From an uncultured Desulfobacter sp. (GTDB taxonomy: Bacteria; Desulfobacterota; Desulfobacteria; Desulfobacterales; Desulfobacteraceae): a stretch of 64,000 nt of DNA. Positions within the stretch are counted from its first letter, which is position 1; every line of letters starts with the position of its first letter. The stretch covers positions 5,084,001 through 5,148,000 of the forward strand of contig NZ_OY762229.1 in the NCBI RefSeq assembly GCF_963665355.1, in the 5' to 3' direction. The position numbers and the translations under genes were made by a program. The notes under the pieces are model-generated. The model was given only the letters and a program-made list of their open reading frames with translations, did no database searches and was not told where the DNA came from. Shown here piece by piece: positions 47,697 through 56,081 of the stretch.

Positions 47697-48434
47697 ATGC
47701 GCATCGGCCTTTGCACGCGGGCTTTGGGACAAATGGAACAGGCGCTGATTTTTTTTGAAAAAAGTCTTCAAATTGGCAGAAATCTCGGGGATGACACAAA
47801 AATCGCCTGGTCTTTAGGCAATATCGGCTCAGCCCATATCTGTCTTGGCAACTGCGATTCAGCCATTCCTTTGCTCTTGTCTGCAAAGGCAATTTTTGAG
47901 CAGATCAAGGCCCTGATCGGGGTGGTCTTCTGCCTGGAAGAACTTGGGCTGATCGCTTTGTTCCGGGGTGAATTTGACCGGGCACAAACCTTGGCGGATC
48001 AGGCTGAAAACCTGGCATTGGATGCGGGACTATCCCTTGATTTCCATCAAAGGCCAACGGCTCTTAAAGGAATGTCCAGGCTGATGAAAGGAGATTTAAC
48101 CCGGGCAATAACCTGCTTTCAGGATATTGAAACAGCTGGGACACCCGGACTTACTACCTGTCTGGGAACAGGTTTTGTTTCAATTGTCAACCAGGATGCC
48201 TGCCGGGCCGCCTTTTATGAAAAAAAAGCAAAGCACCTTACAAAATCAGTACACAAACCCCAATTTATTGCCCTGTCATACCTGCTACAAGAAGCTATCT
48301 TTTTGCAGAATAAAGACAAGGCTGCTGCTGCTTCAAAGCTTGATCTTGCCATGAACGCCCCTTTGAGTCCCAGCAAGCTTTTTAATGCCTGGCCGTTTGC
48401 CGATAGCCTGATCTGTCAAATCAGACAAGTATGA
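47697..48434 (+). CDS. TPR region of BTAD regulator, C-terminal part (frameshifted)
   Basis: 245 residues of tetratricopeptide repeats: GQMEQALIFFEKSLQIGRNLGDDTKIAWSLGNIGSAHICLG, then FRGEFDRAQTLADQAENLA, MKGDLTRAITCFQDIETA. These continue the TPR array that starts in the upstream frame. The ATG at 47697 is inside the repeat array and has no ribosome-binding site, so this is not an independent gene; the frame is open upstream to about 47619. The end at 48434 is probably the true C terminus of the regulator. Confidence 0.75.
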   Translation: MRIGLCTRALGQMEQALIFFEKSLQIGRNLGDDTKIAWSLGNIGSAHICLGNCDSAIPLLLSAKAIFEQIKALIGVVFCLEELGLIALFRGEFDRAQTLADQAENLALDAGLSLDFHQRPTALKGMSRLMKGDLTRAITCFQDIETAGTPGLTTCLGTGFVSIVNQDACRAAFYEKKAKHLTKSVHKPQFIALSYLLQEAIFLQNKDKAAAASKLDLAMNAPLSPSKLFNAWPFADSLICQIRQV

Positions 48435-48766
48435 TTCTGCTTGAAAATTTAAGAAAAGAAGTGGGCTGACAGGGATAGTCCGGGGTGGTCTTCCATACAA
48501 AAAGAAGATTTTGTTTTAGAGGTAGTTTTCACCTCAAACCCTTGATTTGATCTTCCAGATTTTCGATCCAAGTCACCAATAACAAAAGTAGTGACCGCCG
48601 TCTCAAAATTGGCTTAGGAGTTCTTAAATAGCGCTCTATTAGCGCTCTCCCACAAATTACTTATTTTTTAGGGATGCGAGTTGAGGATTCCGGTCATCTA
48701 CGGCACCGTCTCCCAATTCATCCTGACAGGAGTCTGGCATCTCCAGTCAAAGGGCGCATGTAATTT
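48435..48766. other. intergenic stretch between regulator and integrase
   Basis: About 330 bp with no likely gene. TAGCGCTCT occurs twice within 20 bp near 48636-48656, and a related TAGCGCTC lies near 42633. No terminator is obvious. It may be degraded mobile-element sequence. Confidence 0.4.
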
Positions 48767-50113
48767 TTAGGTTATATCCAAAGGGCTCTTGGCTTCTTTC
48801 AAGGTCGTGGACGGTACGGTCTGTGTATATATCATGGTGGTTCGCACATCGCTGTGGCCGAGCAAGGCCTGTATAGTACGAATATCATAGTTGGCCTGGA
48901 GTAGGTGACTTGCAAAACTGTGGCGAAAGGTATGGGGCGTAACCCGCTTGGTAAGCTGTAGTCGATTAGCTGCTGATTTGATGGCCTTTTGGACATGCCG
49001 GTCATGGAGATGATACAACCTTCTTTCCCCGGTATCAGGTACAAGAGTCAGCTCCTTAGCCGGGAACAGCCACTGCCAGTTGAATTCTTTGGCAGTATGC
49101 TTTGCTTTCCTGTCCATGGCATCAAACATAAACACGCCATCATATCCATCTTGAATGAATTTCGTATGCAGCGCTTTCACTTGATTCACCTGGGCCAGAA
49201 TGTCCGGAATGATTGATTCCGGCATAGGCAGGGTCCGATCCTTTTTTCCTTTTCCGTCATGAACGGTTAATATTTTGTGATCAAAATTCAGGGCATTCAT
49301 TCGGATATTCATGCATTCAGCCAATCTCAAGCCGCATCCGTAAAGCAGCTTCACGATGAGATCATAAGGATATCTCAGTTTCTCCACGACAAGATCAATT
49401 TCTTTTCTGGACAGTACAACCGGAATGTAAGGTTTCCTCTTGGCCCGCACCACCCCGTCAATTTTCCCGAACTCCTTTCCAAGAATATGCCGGAAAAAAA
49501 ACAAAAGGCCGTTAAATGCCTGATTCTGGGCAGACGCAGAACATTTTTGTTCAACCGCCAACCATGTCAGAAACTGTTTCACATCGTCAGGCGACAAAGA
49601 GTCAAGCGCCTTGTTTCGGACAAAAGTTTGAAATTGTTGCACCCACTTGCAGTAAGCATCAAAAGTTTTAGGCGAATAATGACGTACTTTGATTTCATTG
49701 CTGAGCCGGGAATAAACCGTATTCCATCCATCTTGAACAGAGGCTTTCAAAGGTTTTTCAAAAGCAGATGTATCCTCATGTATGGCATTCTCAGGAGAGT
49801 TCCCGGTTACAGGCTTTTGATACCAGTGGGGAACTATACCATACATGTCATAATAAATAAGGATTGAATCATACGCCTGCTTCTGCTGTTGTCTCGTCTG
49901 CTTTTTTTCTCTCAGCTTGTTAATAAATAAAGGCAGGCTGTAGGTGTTTTTAGCGGCATGGCCATACTTTGAACAAAAATCAATGTAATACCTCATCCAT
50001 TTCTTAAATTCAGGATACTCGGCAGGTGATATCCCTTTGCTAAGTAACTGGGATTCAAATTGTTTTAAAAATTCTTGCGGAATTTGTTTCATCATGCTAC
50101 CAAAAAATATCAT
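48767..50113 (-). CDS. intI: integron-type integrase (IntI family tyrosine recombinase)
   Basis: A site-specific recombinase with the tyrosine-recombinase residues (Arg in GCGLRLAECMNI, HTFRHSFASHLL, LGHSDVRTTMIYTQ with the nucleophilic Tyr). The segment between about residues 330 and 365 (KEFNWQWLFPAKELTLVPDT, then GERRLYHLH) is the extra helix patch specific to IntI, and the end KSPLDI matches the family. The N terminus is longer than in IntI1 (448 against 337 residues) with a SAM-like domain. Start is uncertain: ATG 50113, or ATG 50095/50092. In integrons the attI site and cassettes lie just upstream of intI; here that side has a 97-residue orf and then a truncated IS. Confidence 0.88.
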   Translation of the reverse strand: MIFFGSMMKQIPQEFLKQFESQLLSKGISPAEYPEFKKWMRYYIDFCSKYGHAAKNTYSLPLFINKLREKKQTRQQQKQAYDSILIYYDMYGIVPHWYQKPVTGNSPENAIHEDTSAFEKPLKASVQDGWNTVYSRLSNEIKVRHYSPKTFDAYCKWVQQFQTFVRNKALDSLSPDDVKQFLTWLAVEQKCSASAQNQAFNGLLFFFRHILGKEFGKIDGVVRAKRKPYIPVVLSRKEIDLVVEKLRYPYDLIVKLLYGCGLRLAECMNIRMNALNFDHKILTVHDGKGKKDRTLPMPESIIPDILAQVNQVKALHTKFIQDGYDGVFMFDAMDRKAKHTAKEFNWQWLFPAKELTLVPDTGERRLYHLHDRHVQKAIKSAANRLQLTKRVTPHTFRHSFASHLLQANYDIRTIQALLGHSDVRTTMIYTQTVPSTTLKEAKSPLDIT

Positions 50114-50256
50114 TTAATTTGGAATGATATCCGATTAGAAAATACCGAAGCTACAAAAAGATGTCAACCGATATCAGCTTTTTGAATGATATGCGAGCAA
50201 CCGGAGAATAACTTGTTAATTTTTCGTAATTTAGGATTCCAATTTGGAGGGAAAAA

Positions 50257-50550
50257 ATGGGAGACCACTACAAATATAAATACAGCATTACCATGCAGTC
50301 TGATGATTTAGCTGTTGTACATTGTTTAAGATCCCTAAGTCAGTTTAGTCAAAAAACCGGAAATAATAGAATCACATGGGGTAACACGAAAGAATCTGAC
50401 TGGAAGCGTGATGGGAAAAAAGTCACTTTTCGATTTACAACCCCTGAATACAGAAAATTCTTTATTTCGGAAGCAGAACGCCTATTGCCAAGTGATTCCT
50501 GGACAATCAGCGCTCAGAATGAGAACGATCCGGCCAAGCCCGCAAAGTAG
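50257..50550 (+). CDS. 97-residue hypothetical, possible first integron cassette
   Basis: GGAGGG lies before the ATG. The protein is hydrophilic and mixed (KYKYSITMQSDDLAVVHCLRSL, TFRFTTPEYRKFFISEAERLLP) with no domain I know. It is divergent from intI at a distance of about 140 bp, the position of the first cassette in an integron. I did not find an attC site behind it. Confidence 0.65.
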   Translation: MGDHYKYKYSITMQSDDLAVVHCLRSLSQFSQKTGNNRITWGNTKESDWKRDGKKVTFRFTTPEYRKFFISEAERLLPSDSWTISAQNENDPAKPAK

Positions 50551-50693
50551 TTTGTCGAACTGCTATTCAGCTTAAATTGGATGTAAAATCAGCATAGACA
50601 AATATAAGGCAAAAAATCGGTAATGCACGAACATTGAGAATTACTTGCAAAGAATAAGCAGCCTGTATAAAGTTCGCACACAATGTCATTAAC

Positions 50694-51560
50694 TTAACGA
50701 ATTGGCTGGTATCCATAATGAAAACGTCCGCTCCGCCTGTTAAATTTTCTTTCATATTTACGTCCCGGCCTTATCGGCTCAATCGTCTCTACCACAATTG
50801 TGTGAATATCTGAAATAAGCATGGATAAAACGTCTTGTGGCCTAAGGAACAACAAAGGCAGGACGTCTTTTACTTTTGAAAGTAGTTGAGCAAAATTCGT
50901 TTTATAGCGATAGCATCTGCTCTCAGTGTTCCTATCAATTTCTGGTTGGGTTGGATAGGCCAATGCAGATGTCAAATTTTTCGAAAAAACCTTGGCATGA
51001 AAATCTTGATAGACGGAGAGAACCGATTTGCCAGAAAAGTTCTCGATCTCAATCCAATGTTTCATGGTTTTATAATCTTCTTCCACCGGCCATCTCAGGT
51101 GATAGAGTTCGGCAAACTCTTCATACGAATATTTTTGGGAGTCAAGTAGGGATGTGATCAGAATTTCTGCCTCACCGGTGTCAAGCTCAACTCTAATCAG
51201 CCTCAATTTCAGTGGCTTAAGATCGAGTCCGAGTTTTTTACATTGCTTTATTGAGGTTGAGGGGATGGGCAGCGAGATGATCTTCTCCATTTTACCGGAA
51301 TTATAAAAATGACGTACAATTTTCCAACGTTTCCGTTGAACCCGAGCACAGAAATCGGCCCCCCTGGAAATAACCAGATTAAACAGCCAATAGGCAGGGT
51401 AGCCTCTGTCGAGAAGGATCAAATCTTTTGGCATCAATTTTAAAAAATGGAATGCAGCCAATTCTCTTTCTCCCGTCTCTTTTGGCTTGATTATGGCGTC
51501 AACCGTCATCCGATTAAGGGGATCGAACATCTGGGAGACGCGGGCTTGAACAAAATGCAA
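50694..51560 (-). pseudogene. IS4-type transposase, 5' truncated
   Basis: The C-terminal catalytic part of an IS4-family DDE transposase: LLDRGYPAYWLF (second Asp) and the YREK signature YHLRWPVEEDYKTMKHWIEIENFSGKS with the catalytic Glu. The N-terminal domain and the first Asp are missing. The open frame begins at a TTG at 51560 after an in-frame stop, exactly where the neighbouring sensor gene also loses its 5' end. The element is therefore a remnant with one end deleted. No second inverted repeat can be found. Confidence 0.78.
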
Positions 51561-51613
51561 ATAGGGCTAAATTCTGGACAAAAGTTTATGTCGATGAATA
51601 CGGAAAGGGCCTC

Positions 51614-52582
51614 ATGACGACCTGTGCCGCCCCGGTTTACGATAATGACCGGTTCCTTGGAACGGTTGCGATCGATCTGACGGTTGACTTCCTGAATACT
51701 ATCGTAAAAAAATTTGCCGTAAATAGAGGTCAGATATGTTTGATCAACGACAGCGGGCAGGTCTTAGCACATCCGAATGCCATAACCTCAAAAGATCAGG
51801 CAACCAAAATGTTGGATGAAATACTTCCTGTGGGATTAAAATCCGCCGCTTTTTCAATGACTCGTCTGCCGGATAAAACCCCCACCCAATTACACTCTTT
51901 TTATATATATAGTGCCCATTTGAGTCAGGCACCCTGGCAGGTGCTTTATTATGAGAAAAAGAGATCTTTACCGGCCTCGCTGATAAAATTAATCGGTCTG
52001 GGTCCGTTGGTTGTGCTGGGCTTATTGCTGATTTTGATCATCATGGTTTTTATCTTAACGGAGAAACAGTTCATTCTGCCGTCAAAAAATTTTGTGAACC
52101 ATATCATACGCAGGAGTCAGAAACAATACACACCGGCACCGAAAGAAAGCAGGATTCCAAAAGCATGGAAGGCATGGTTTGATATAATTGATCATGTTTT
52201 CAGCAACAACGAAGAACTCACACATAGGATATTAGAACAGAATGAGTTCCTCGATCAGCAGGTCAAGCAACGGACTGCCGAACTTGAAAAAGAGATCGAG
52301 GAACGAAAGGCAACGGAGGCGGAAAAGGAGAAACTCATTATTGAATTAAAAAATACGCTGTCAGAGATTAAGACATTACAGGGTTTCATACCTATTTGCG
52401 CTTCCTGCAAAAAAATACGTAATGATAAAGGCTATTGGGATCAAATTGAAAATTATATCCAGCAACACTCGGAAGCCAAGTTCAGTCACAGTATCTGTCC
52501 TGAATGCAGTGAAAAGCTCTATGGCGGTGAAAATTGGTATATAAAAATTAAAAAAAATCAAGAGCTGAAATCAGGGCAATAG
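51614..52582 (+). pseudogene. dCache sensor protein, 5' truncated, with C-terminal Cys4 motif
   Basis: The frame is open upstream to 51566 (AKFWTKVYVDEYGKG, part of a dCache domain) and there meets the truncated transposase, so the signal and start of this sensor are missing. What remains is the second half of the Cache domain (TCAAPVYDNDRFLGTVAIDLTVDF), a membrane segment (about residues 125-150), a coiled coil (LDQQVKQRTAELEKEIEERK) and a tail with CASCKKIRNDKGYWDQIE and CPECSEKLYG. The C-x2-C...C-x2-C pattern suggests a zinc or iron site; similar tails are common on sensor proteins of sulfate reducers. An ATG at 51614 could give a shortened protein. Confidence 0.75.
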
Positions 52583-52706
52583 TAATACGGCAATTAAATA
52601 GGTATTCTTCAAAATATCCAGGTAATCTTCAACCGGTTGTCCGAGGATATTCAGGCCAATGAAAAGGCGGCCCAAAAGTCGGGCAAGGATATGGGATACT
52701 TCTTAG

Positions 52707-54101
52707 TTATCGCTCTGCCATTTCGACCCGGTTTCTGCCGTTTTGTTTGGCGCGATAGAGGGCCGTATCCGCTCTTTTGATCAATCCATCACTCCTATCA
52801 CTTTTCTGTTGATAAACAGCTGTTCCAAGACTAATGGTAACCTCTGTCTGCTCTGCTATTGCCAGACGAATACGTTCGGCGATGTTCAATGCACCATCTG
52901 CATCCGTTTCCGGCAGGAGGACAAAGAATTCCTCACCTCCGAAACGGGCAGCCATATCCATCGTCCTGATCTGGCTGCTAATGATATCTGCCACTTTTTT
53001 TAACAGCTTGTCGCCAGCAGGGTGACCAAAGGTGTCGTTGTATTTTTTAAAAAAATCGATATCGATCATCAGGGCAGAAAGTGGTCGATTGTACCTTCTT
53101 GCGGTCGCCACCGATTTTTCGAGAAAAAAGTCAAGATAACGGCGATTGGCCAGACCGGTCAGGGCATCGGTGTTGGATCTGAGGGTCGCTTCCTCAAAAC
53201 GCCGGACATTTTCGATCGCCATTCCCATCAAGCTCCCTGCGGTGCGCAACATCCTGAGCTTTTCCTCCTTGAGGCGGTAACCAGCAGCAGTGTAGAGAAA
53301 CAGCACCCCAACCACCCCCTGGCTCCCGATGAGTGGTACGATAATATGGCCATGCGGCGTCTCACCCGGGAGATGGATCGTGTGCAAAAGATCGCTTTGG
53401 CAATTTTCCGAAATGAGGAGTTTTCCGCTTCTGGCGGTTTGGCCACAGAGACAGTCATGTATCGTCATGTTTGTATGACCGGCGGCAAAGCTATCGGAAA
53501 GGCCGCGATGGGCAGCAAGTACGAGACTTTCTCCCTCTATCAAGAACATTCCGCATTGTTTTTGAATTTCCAGTTTTGCTTGGGTCGTGAGGATGTCGAG
53601 TATTCCCGGGAAGAGCTTTTCCCTGTCAAGGGTGGTGGTCAACAATGACGAGAGGTGAAATATGGCTTCAAGTTCCTGGTTCCGTTCATACAGATCCCGT
53701 GTCCACCGCTTCCGTTCTATGGCATATCTGATAGTTCTGGCAAGGAGTTCCGGATCAAGAAATCCTTTGACCAGATAGTCCTGTACGCCGGCCTGGACAG
53801 CCTCCAATGCTTTCGTTTTATCATCGAGGCCGGTGAGCACAACAACCGGCAGATCAGGAGCAGCAGCACATATTTTGTAAACGCTTTCCAGGCCATGGGT
53901 ATCGGGTAGGCCAAGATCGAGCAGCACCACATCCATGGGATATGCGGTGATGGTTTCAAGCGCAGCGGCCAGGGTCCCGACCTGGTAAAGTCGATGAGGG
54001 AAAGATTCGGCTTCCAGGAGCGTTTCTTTGATCAATCTTGCATCCCCAGGGTTGTCCTCCACTTGAAGTATCTGCAGCCTGGTTAAAGCATTATTCAGCA
54101 T
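52707..54101 (-). CDS. response regulator with REC, GAF and GGDEF domains (diguanylate cyclase)
   Basis: A receiver domain (about residues 10-130: VEDNPGDARLIKETLLE, phospho-Asp in LLDLGLPDTHG) is followed by a GAF domain (about 155-300) and a GGDEF domain (about 315-460) with the active-site FGGEEFFVLLPE, so it should make cyclic di-GMP. I place the start at ATG 54101, which overlaps the end of the upstream kinase gene by 11 bases; the frame stays open to 54194. It is the last gene of the signalling operon. Confidence 0.9.
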   Translation of the reverse strand: MLNNALTRLQILQVEDNPGDARLIKETLLEAESFPHRLYQVGTLAAALETITAYPMDVVLLDLGLPDTHGLESVYKICAAAPDLPVVVLTGLDDKTKALEAVQAGVQDYLVKGFLDPELLARTIRYAIERKRWTRDLYERNQELEAIFHLSSLLTTTLDREKLFPGILDILTTQAKLEIQKQCGMFLIEGESLVLAAHRGLSDSFAAGHTNMTIHDCLCGQTARSGKLLISENCQSDLLHTIHLPGETPHGHIIVPLIGSQGVVGVLFLYTAAGYRLKEEKLRMLRTAGSLMGMAIENVRRFEEATLRSNTDALTGLANRRYLDFFLEKSVATARRYNRPLSALMIDIDFFKKYNDTFGHPAGDKLLKKVADIISSQIRTMDMAARFGGEEFFVLLPETDADGALNIAERIRLAIAEQTEVTISLGTAVYQQKSDRSDGLIKRADTALYRAKQNGRNRVEMAER

Positions 54102-55908
54102 GCTCGACATCCTTTGCCAAAGAAAGGCTAAAATAAAAAGTAGATCCCCGGCCGACAACTGACTCAAGCCAGATTCGGCCGTTCTGTCGTTCAACGATCC
54201 GCTTGCAGATCGCCAGACCTATGCCGGATCCGGGGTATTCATTCCGGTGGTGTACACGCTTAAACAGCAGAAATATCTGCTCATGATGCTTCTGCGCTAT
54301 CCCGAGACCGTTATCAGTCACGGAAAATGTGATCGTTGCTTCTGTCCGCCGTGCGCCAACGTGGATGACCGGTGGCTCATCCCGCCGGAATTTAAGGCTG
54401 TTATCCAAGAGATTATAAAAAACCATGACAAGCAAGTCTTCGGCAATCGCTACCTTAGGGAGTCTTTCGTCATGGGTGATCCGGCCGCCGCTTTCTTGAA
54501 TTCGTTCCCCAAGGGAAGCGACTGCCCTAATTAGAGCATGATCGCTGTCGGAAGTTGTTGCGGTGGCATATCCGGTGCCAACCTTGAGATAGGCCAATAG
54601 GTCATTAATTTGGGTCTCCATTCGGCGTACACCATCGATGGTAAGATCGATAAATTCATCGGCATCGCGGTCCAATCGGCCGATGTAGCGTTTCGCCAGC
54701 AACTGAGCTGCTCCCATGGTCTGGCGTAACGGCTCCTGCAGCTCGTGATAGATCAAGTAGGTCAGTTGCTGCAGTTCCGCATGGATTAGTGCCAGATCGC
54801 GTACGTTCTCTTCAAATTTTTTCGATATCTCTTTGCGACCGGATATGTCGCGGGCCGAAGCATAAAGATATGTTGTATCTCCAAGTTGAATGCCGCAGGC
54901 ATTGACCTCAACATCGATTATCCGGCCATCTGATTTTCGATATAAGGTCTCAAAAAGTACAGGTGAAGGAGAGGAGGCAAGACTCCTTAGTTTCTGAAGT
55001 GTTTCATCTTTTGGCCATTGCGTTGCCCAATCCGACACAGACAGGGTATTTGCTGCAGCCTCGTCGTAACCCAGCATTTTCAAGAATGCCTGATTAGTCT
55101 CAACCAACTTGCCATCCTGATCCAGGATATGGATTCCGTCGGTTGCAGACTTCATTAAATTCTTATACTTCCGGTTACTTATGTCGAGCGCTTTTTCTAC
55201 CAAATATTTTTTCTCCAAATTGATGATAAACAACCCCAGAAACATAGTGGCAATCGGATAGATGATGATAACAGGGAGTGACAAGGTGCTGATAGCCTTG
55301 AAAACAAGATTATAGGGAAGAAGGGTCATGTTGATAATCATAACGACATGGACAGCCGCACCTAAACGAAGCAATTCAAGAGCAGTACTTCCAGAAAGTT
55401 TATTTCCTCGATAATGTCTCCAGGCAAGCCCGATCAAGCTGGAAGAAACAATGGTGTTGATAATCATAACGACATGGACAGCCGCACCTAAACGAAGCAA
55501 TTCAAGAGCAGTACTTCCAGAAAGTTTATTTCCTCGATAATGTCTCCAGGCAAGCCCGATCAAGCTGGAAGAAACAATGGTGGCAATTCCCATGGCTGCC
55601 CCTCCACCGCCCATGTTGAAGCGGTACAGTCCGGCAATGGTCATGGCAACCAAAGTGGTAATGGGGCCGAAAAAAAGGCCGGTCACGCTGAGCAGAATGG
55701 TTCGGGTATCAAAAACAATACCCGGCGCCCATTGCACCGGTGTCAGCATAAGCACGATGCATATGCCGCCAACCAGGATCCCGAAAGCTGTTTGATATGC
55801 TGTTGACCTGACCACTATTGGATTACGTACAGTGGTGTTATATATTGCCCCTAATAAAAGCAACAAGGCGGCATTGTGAATGAGTCCGATCAGAATAGAT
55901 GCTGACAT
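54091..55908 (-). CDS. 5TMR-LYT histidine kinase with internal duplication
   Basis: The N-terminal membrane part is a LytS/YhcK-type five-TM receptor (5TM-5TMR_LYT): NPIVVRSTAYQTAFGILVGG, LFFGPITTLVAMTIAGLYR, NMGGGGAAMGI. Residues about 113-154 are repeated directly once more as 155-196 (in frame). A PAS domain (about 245-365), a HisKA domain with the phosphorylatable His in YHELQEPLR, and an HATPase with NLLDNSLKFR and GSGIGLAI follow. GGGAGG lies before the ATG. The downstream gene overlaps it and encodes a REC-GGDEF protein, its likely partner. Confidence 0.9.
   Translation of the reverse strand: MSASILIGLIHNAALLLLLGAIYNTTVRNPIVVRSTAYQTAFGILVGGICIVLMLTPVQWAPGIVFDTRTILLSVTGLFFGPITTLVAMTIAGLYRFNMGGGGAAMGIATIVSSSLIGLAWRHYRGNKLSGSTALELLRLGAAVHVVMIINTIVSSSLIGLAWRHYRGNKLSGSTALELLRLGAAVHVVMIINMTLLPYNLVFKAISTLSLPVIIIYPIATMFLGLFIINLEKKYLVEKALDISNRKYKNLMKSATDGIHILDQDGKLVETNQAFLKMLGYDEAAANTLSVSDWATQWPKDETLQKLRSLASSPSPVLFETLYRKSDGRIIDVEVNACGIQLGDTTYLYASARDISGRKEISKKFEENVRDLALIHAELQQLTYLIYHELQEPLRQTMGAAQLLAKRYIGRLDRDADEFIDLTIDGVRRMETQINDLLAYLKVGTGYATATTSDSDHALIRAVASLGERIQESGGRITHDERLPKVAIAEDLLVMVFYNLLDNSLKFRRDEPPVIHVGARRTEATITFSVTDNGLGIAQKHHEQIFLLFKRVHHRNEYPGSGIGLAICKRIVERQNGRIWLESVVGRGSTFYFSLSLAKDVEHAE
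55330..55581 (-). repeat. perfect 126-bp tandem duplication in 5TMR-LYT kinase
   Basis: Copies at 55330-55455 and 55456-55581 look identical base for base. 126 bp is 42 codons, so the frame is kept. The unit encodes IVSSSLIGLAWRHYRG plus a hydrophobic ELLRLGAAVHVVMII segment, so the duplication adds one extra potential membrane span. Confidence 0.92.
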
Positions 55909-56006
55909 ACGACCTCCCGCAAAGCGGACAGAAATACATTTCTCCCAAGCGAAAATACATCCGCCGTGAGAAAAGAACCCAGGTTATACTGCTGAGTGAC
56001 CATATT

Positions 56007-56081
56007 TTAATGTTTCCTGCCTGGTGGCAATTTCTTGATTTCCGCCAGCAAGACTTCGATGGGGACTTTTTGTTCATACAT
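56007..56081 (-). pseudogene. response regulator remnant (24 codons)
   Basis: A small frame [19 protein letters not shown] ending in PGRKH carries the first 12 residues of the response regulator at 58603-59049, then a short AEIK piece from its middle and an end similar to its KLPGRKI tail. The central domain, including the phospho-Asp, is gone. It overlaps the end of the upstream histidine kinase just as the intact regulator overlaps its kinase, so it is a deleted copy. Confidence 0.75.

Noticed and set aside
42633..48656. Shared TAGCGCTC words near both ends of the accessory segment as direct repeats
   Set aside because: Eight bases is too short and the flanks do not match.
50692..50698. 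ACTTAAC as an attC core site
   Set aside because: A single 7-base degenerate match without a paired site or stem is expected by chance.
52583..52706. Possible coding fragment (NRLSEDIQANEKAAQKSGKDM) between the truncated sensor and the GGDEF gene
   Set aside because: The frame is short, has no start and I cannot relate it to a family; it may be a gene remnant but is not supported.
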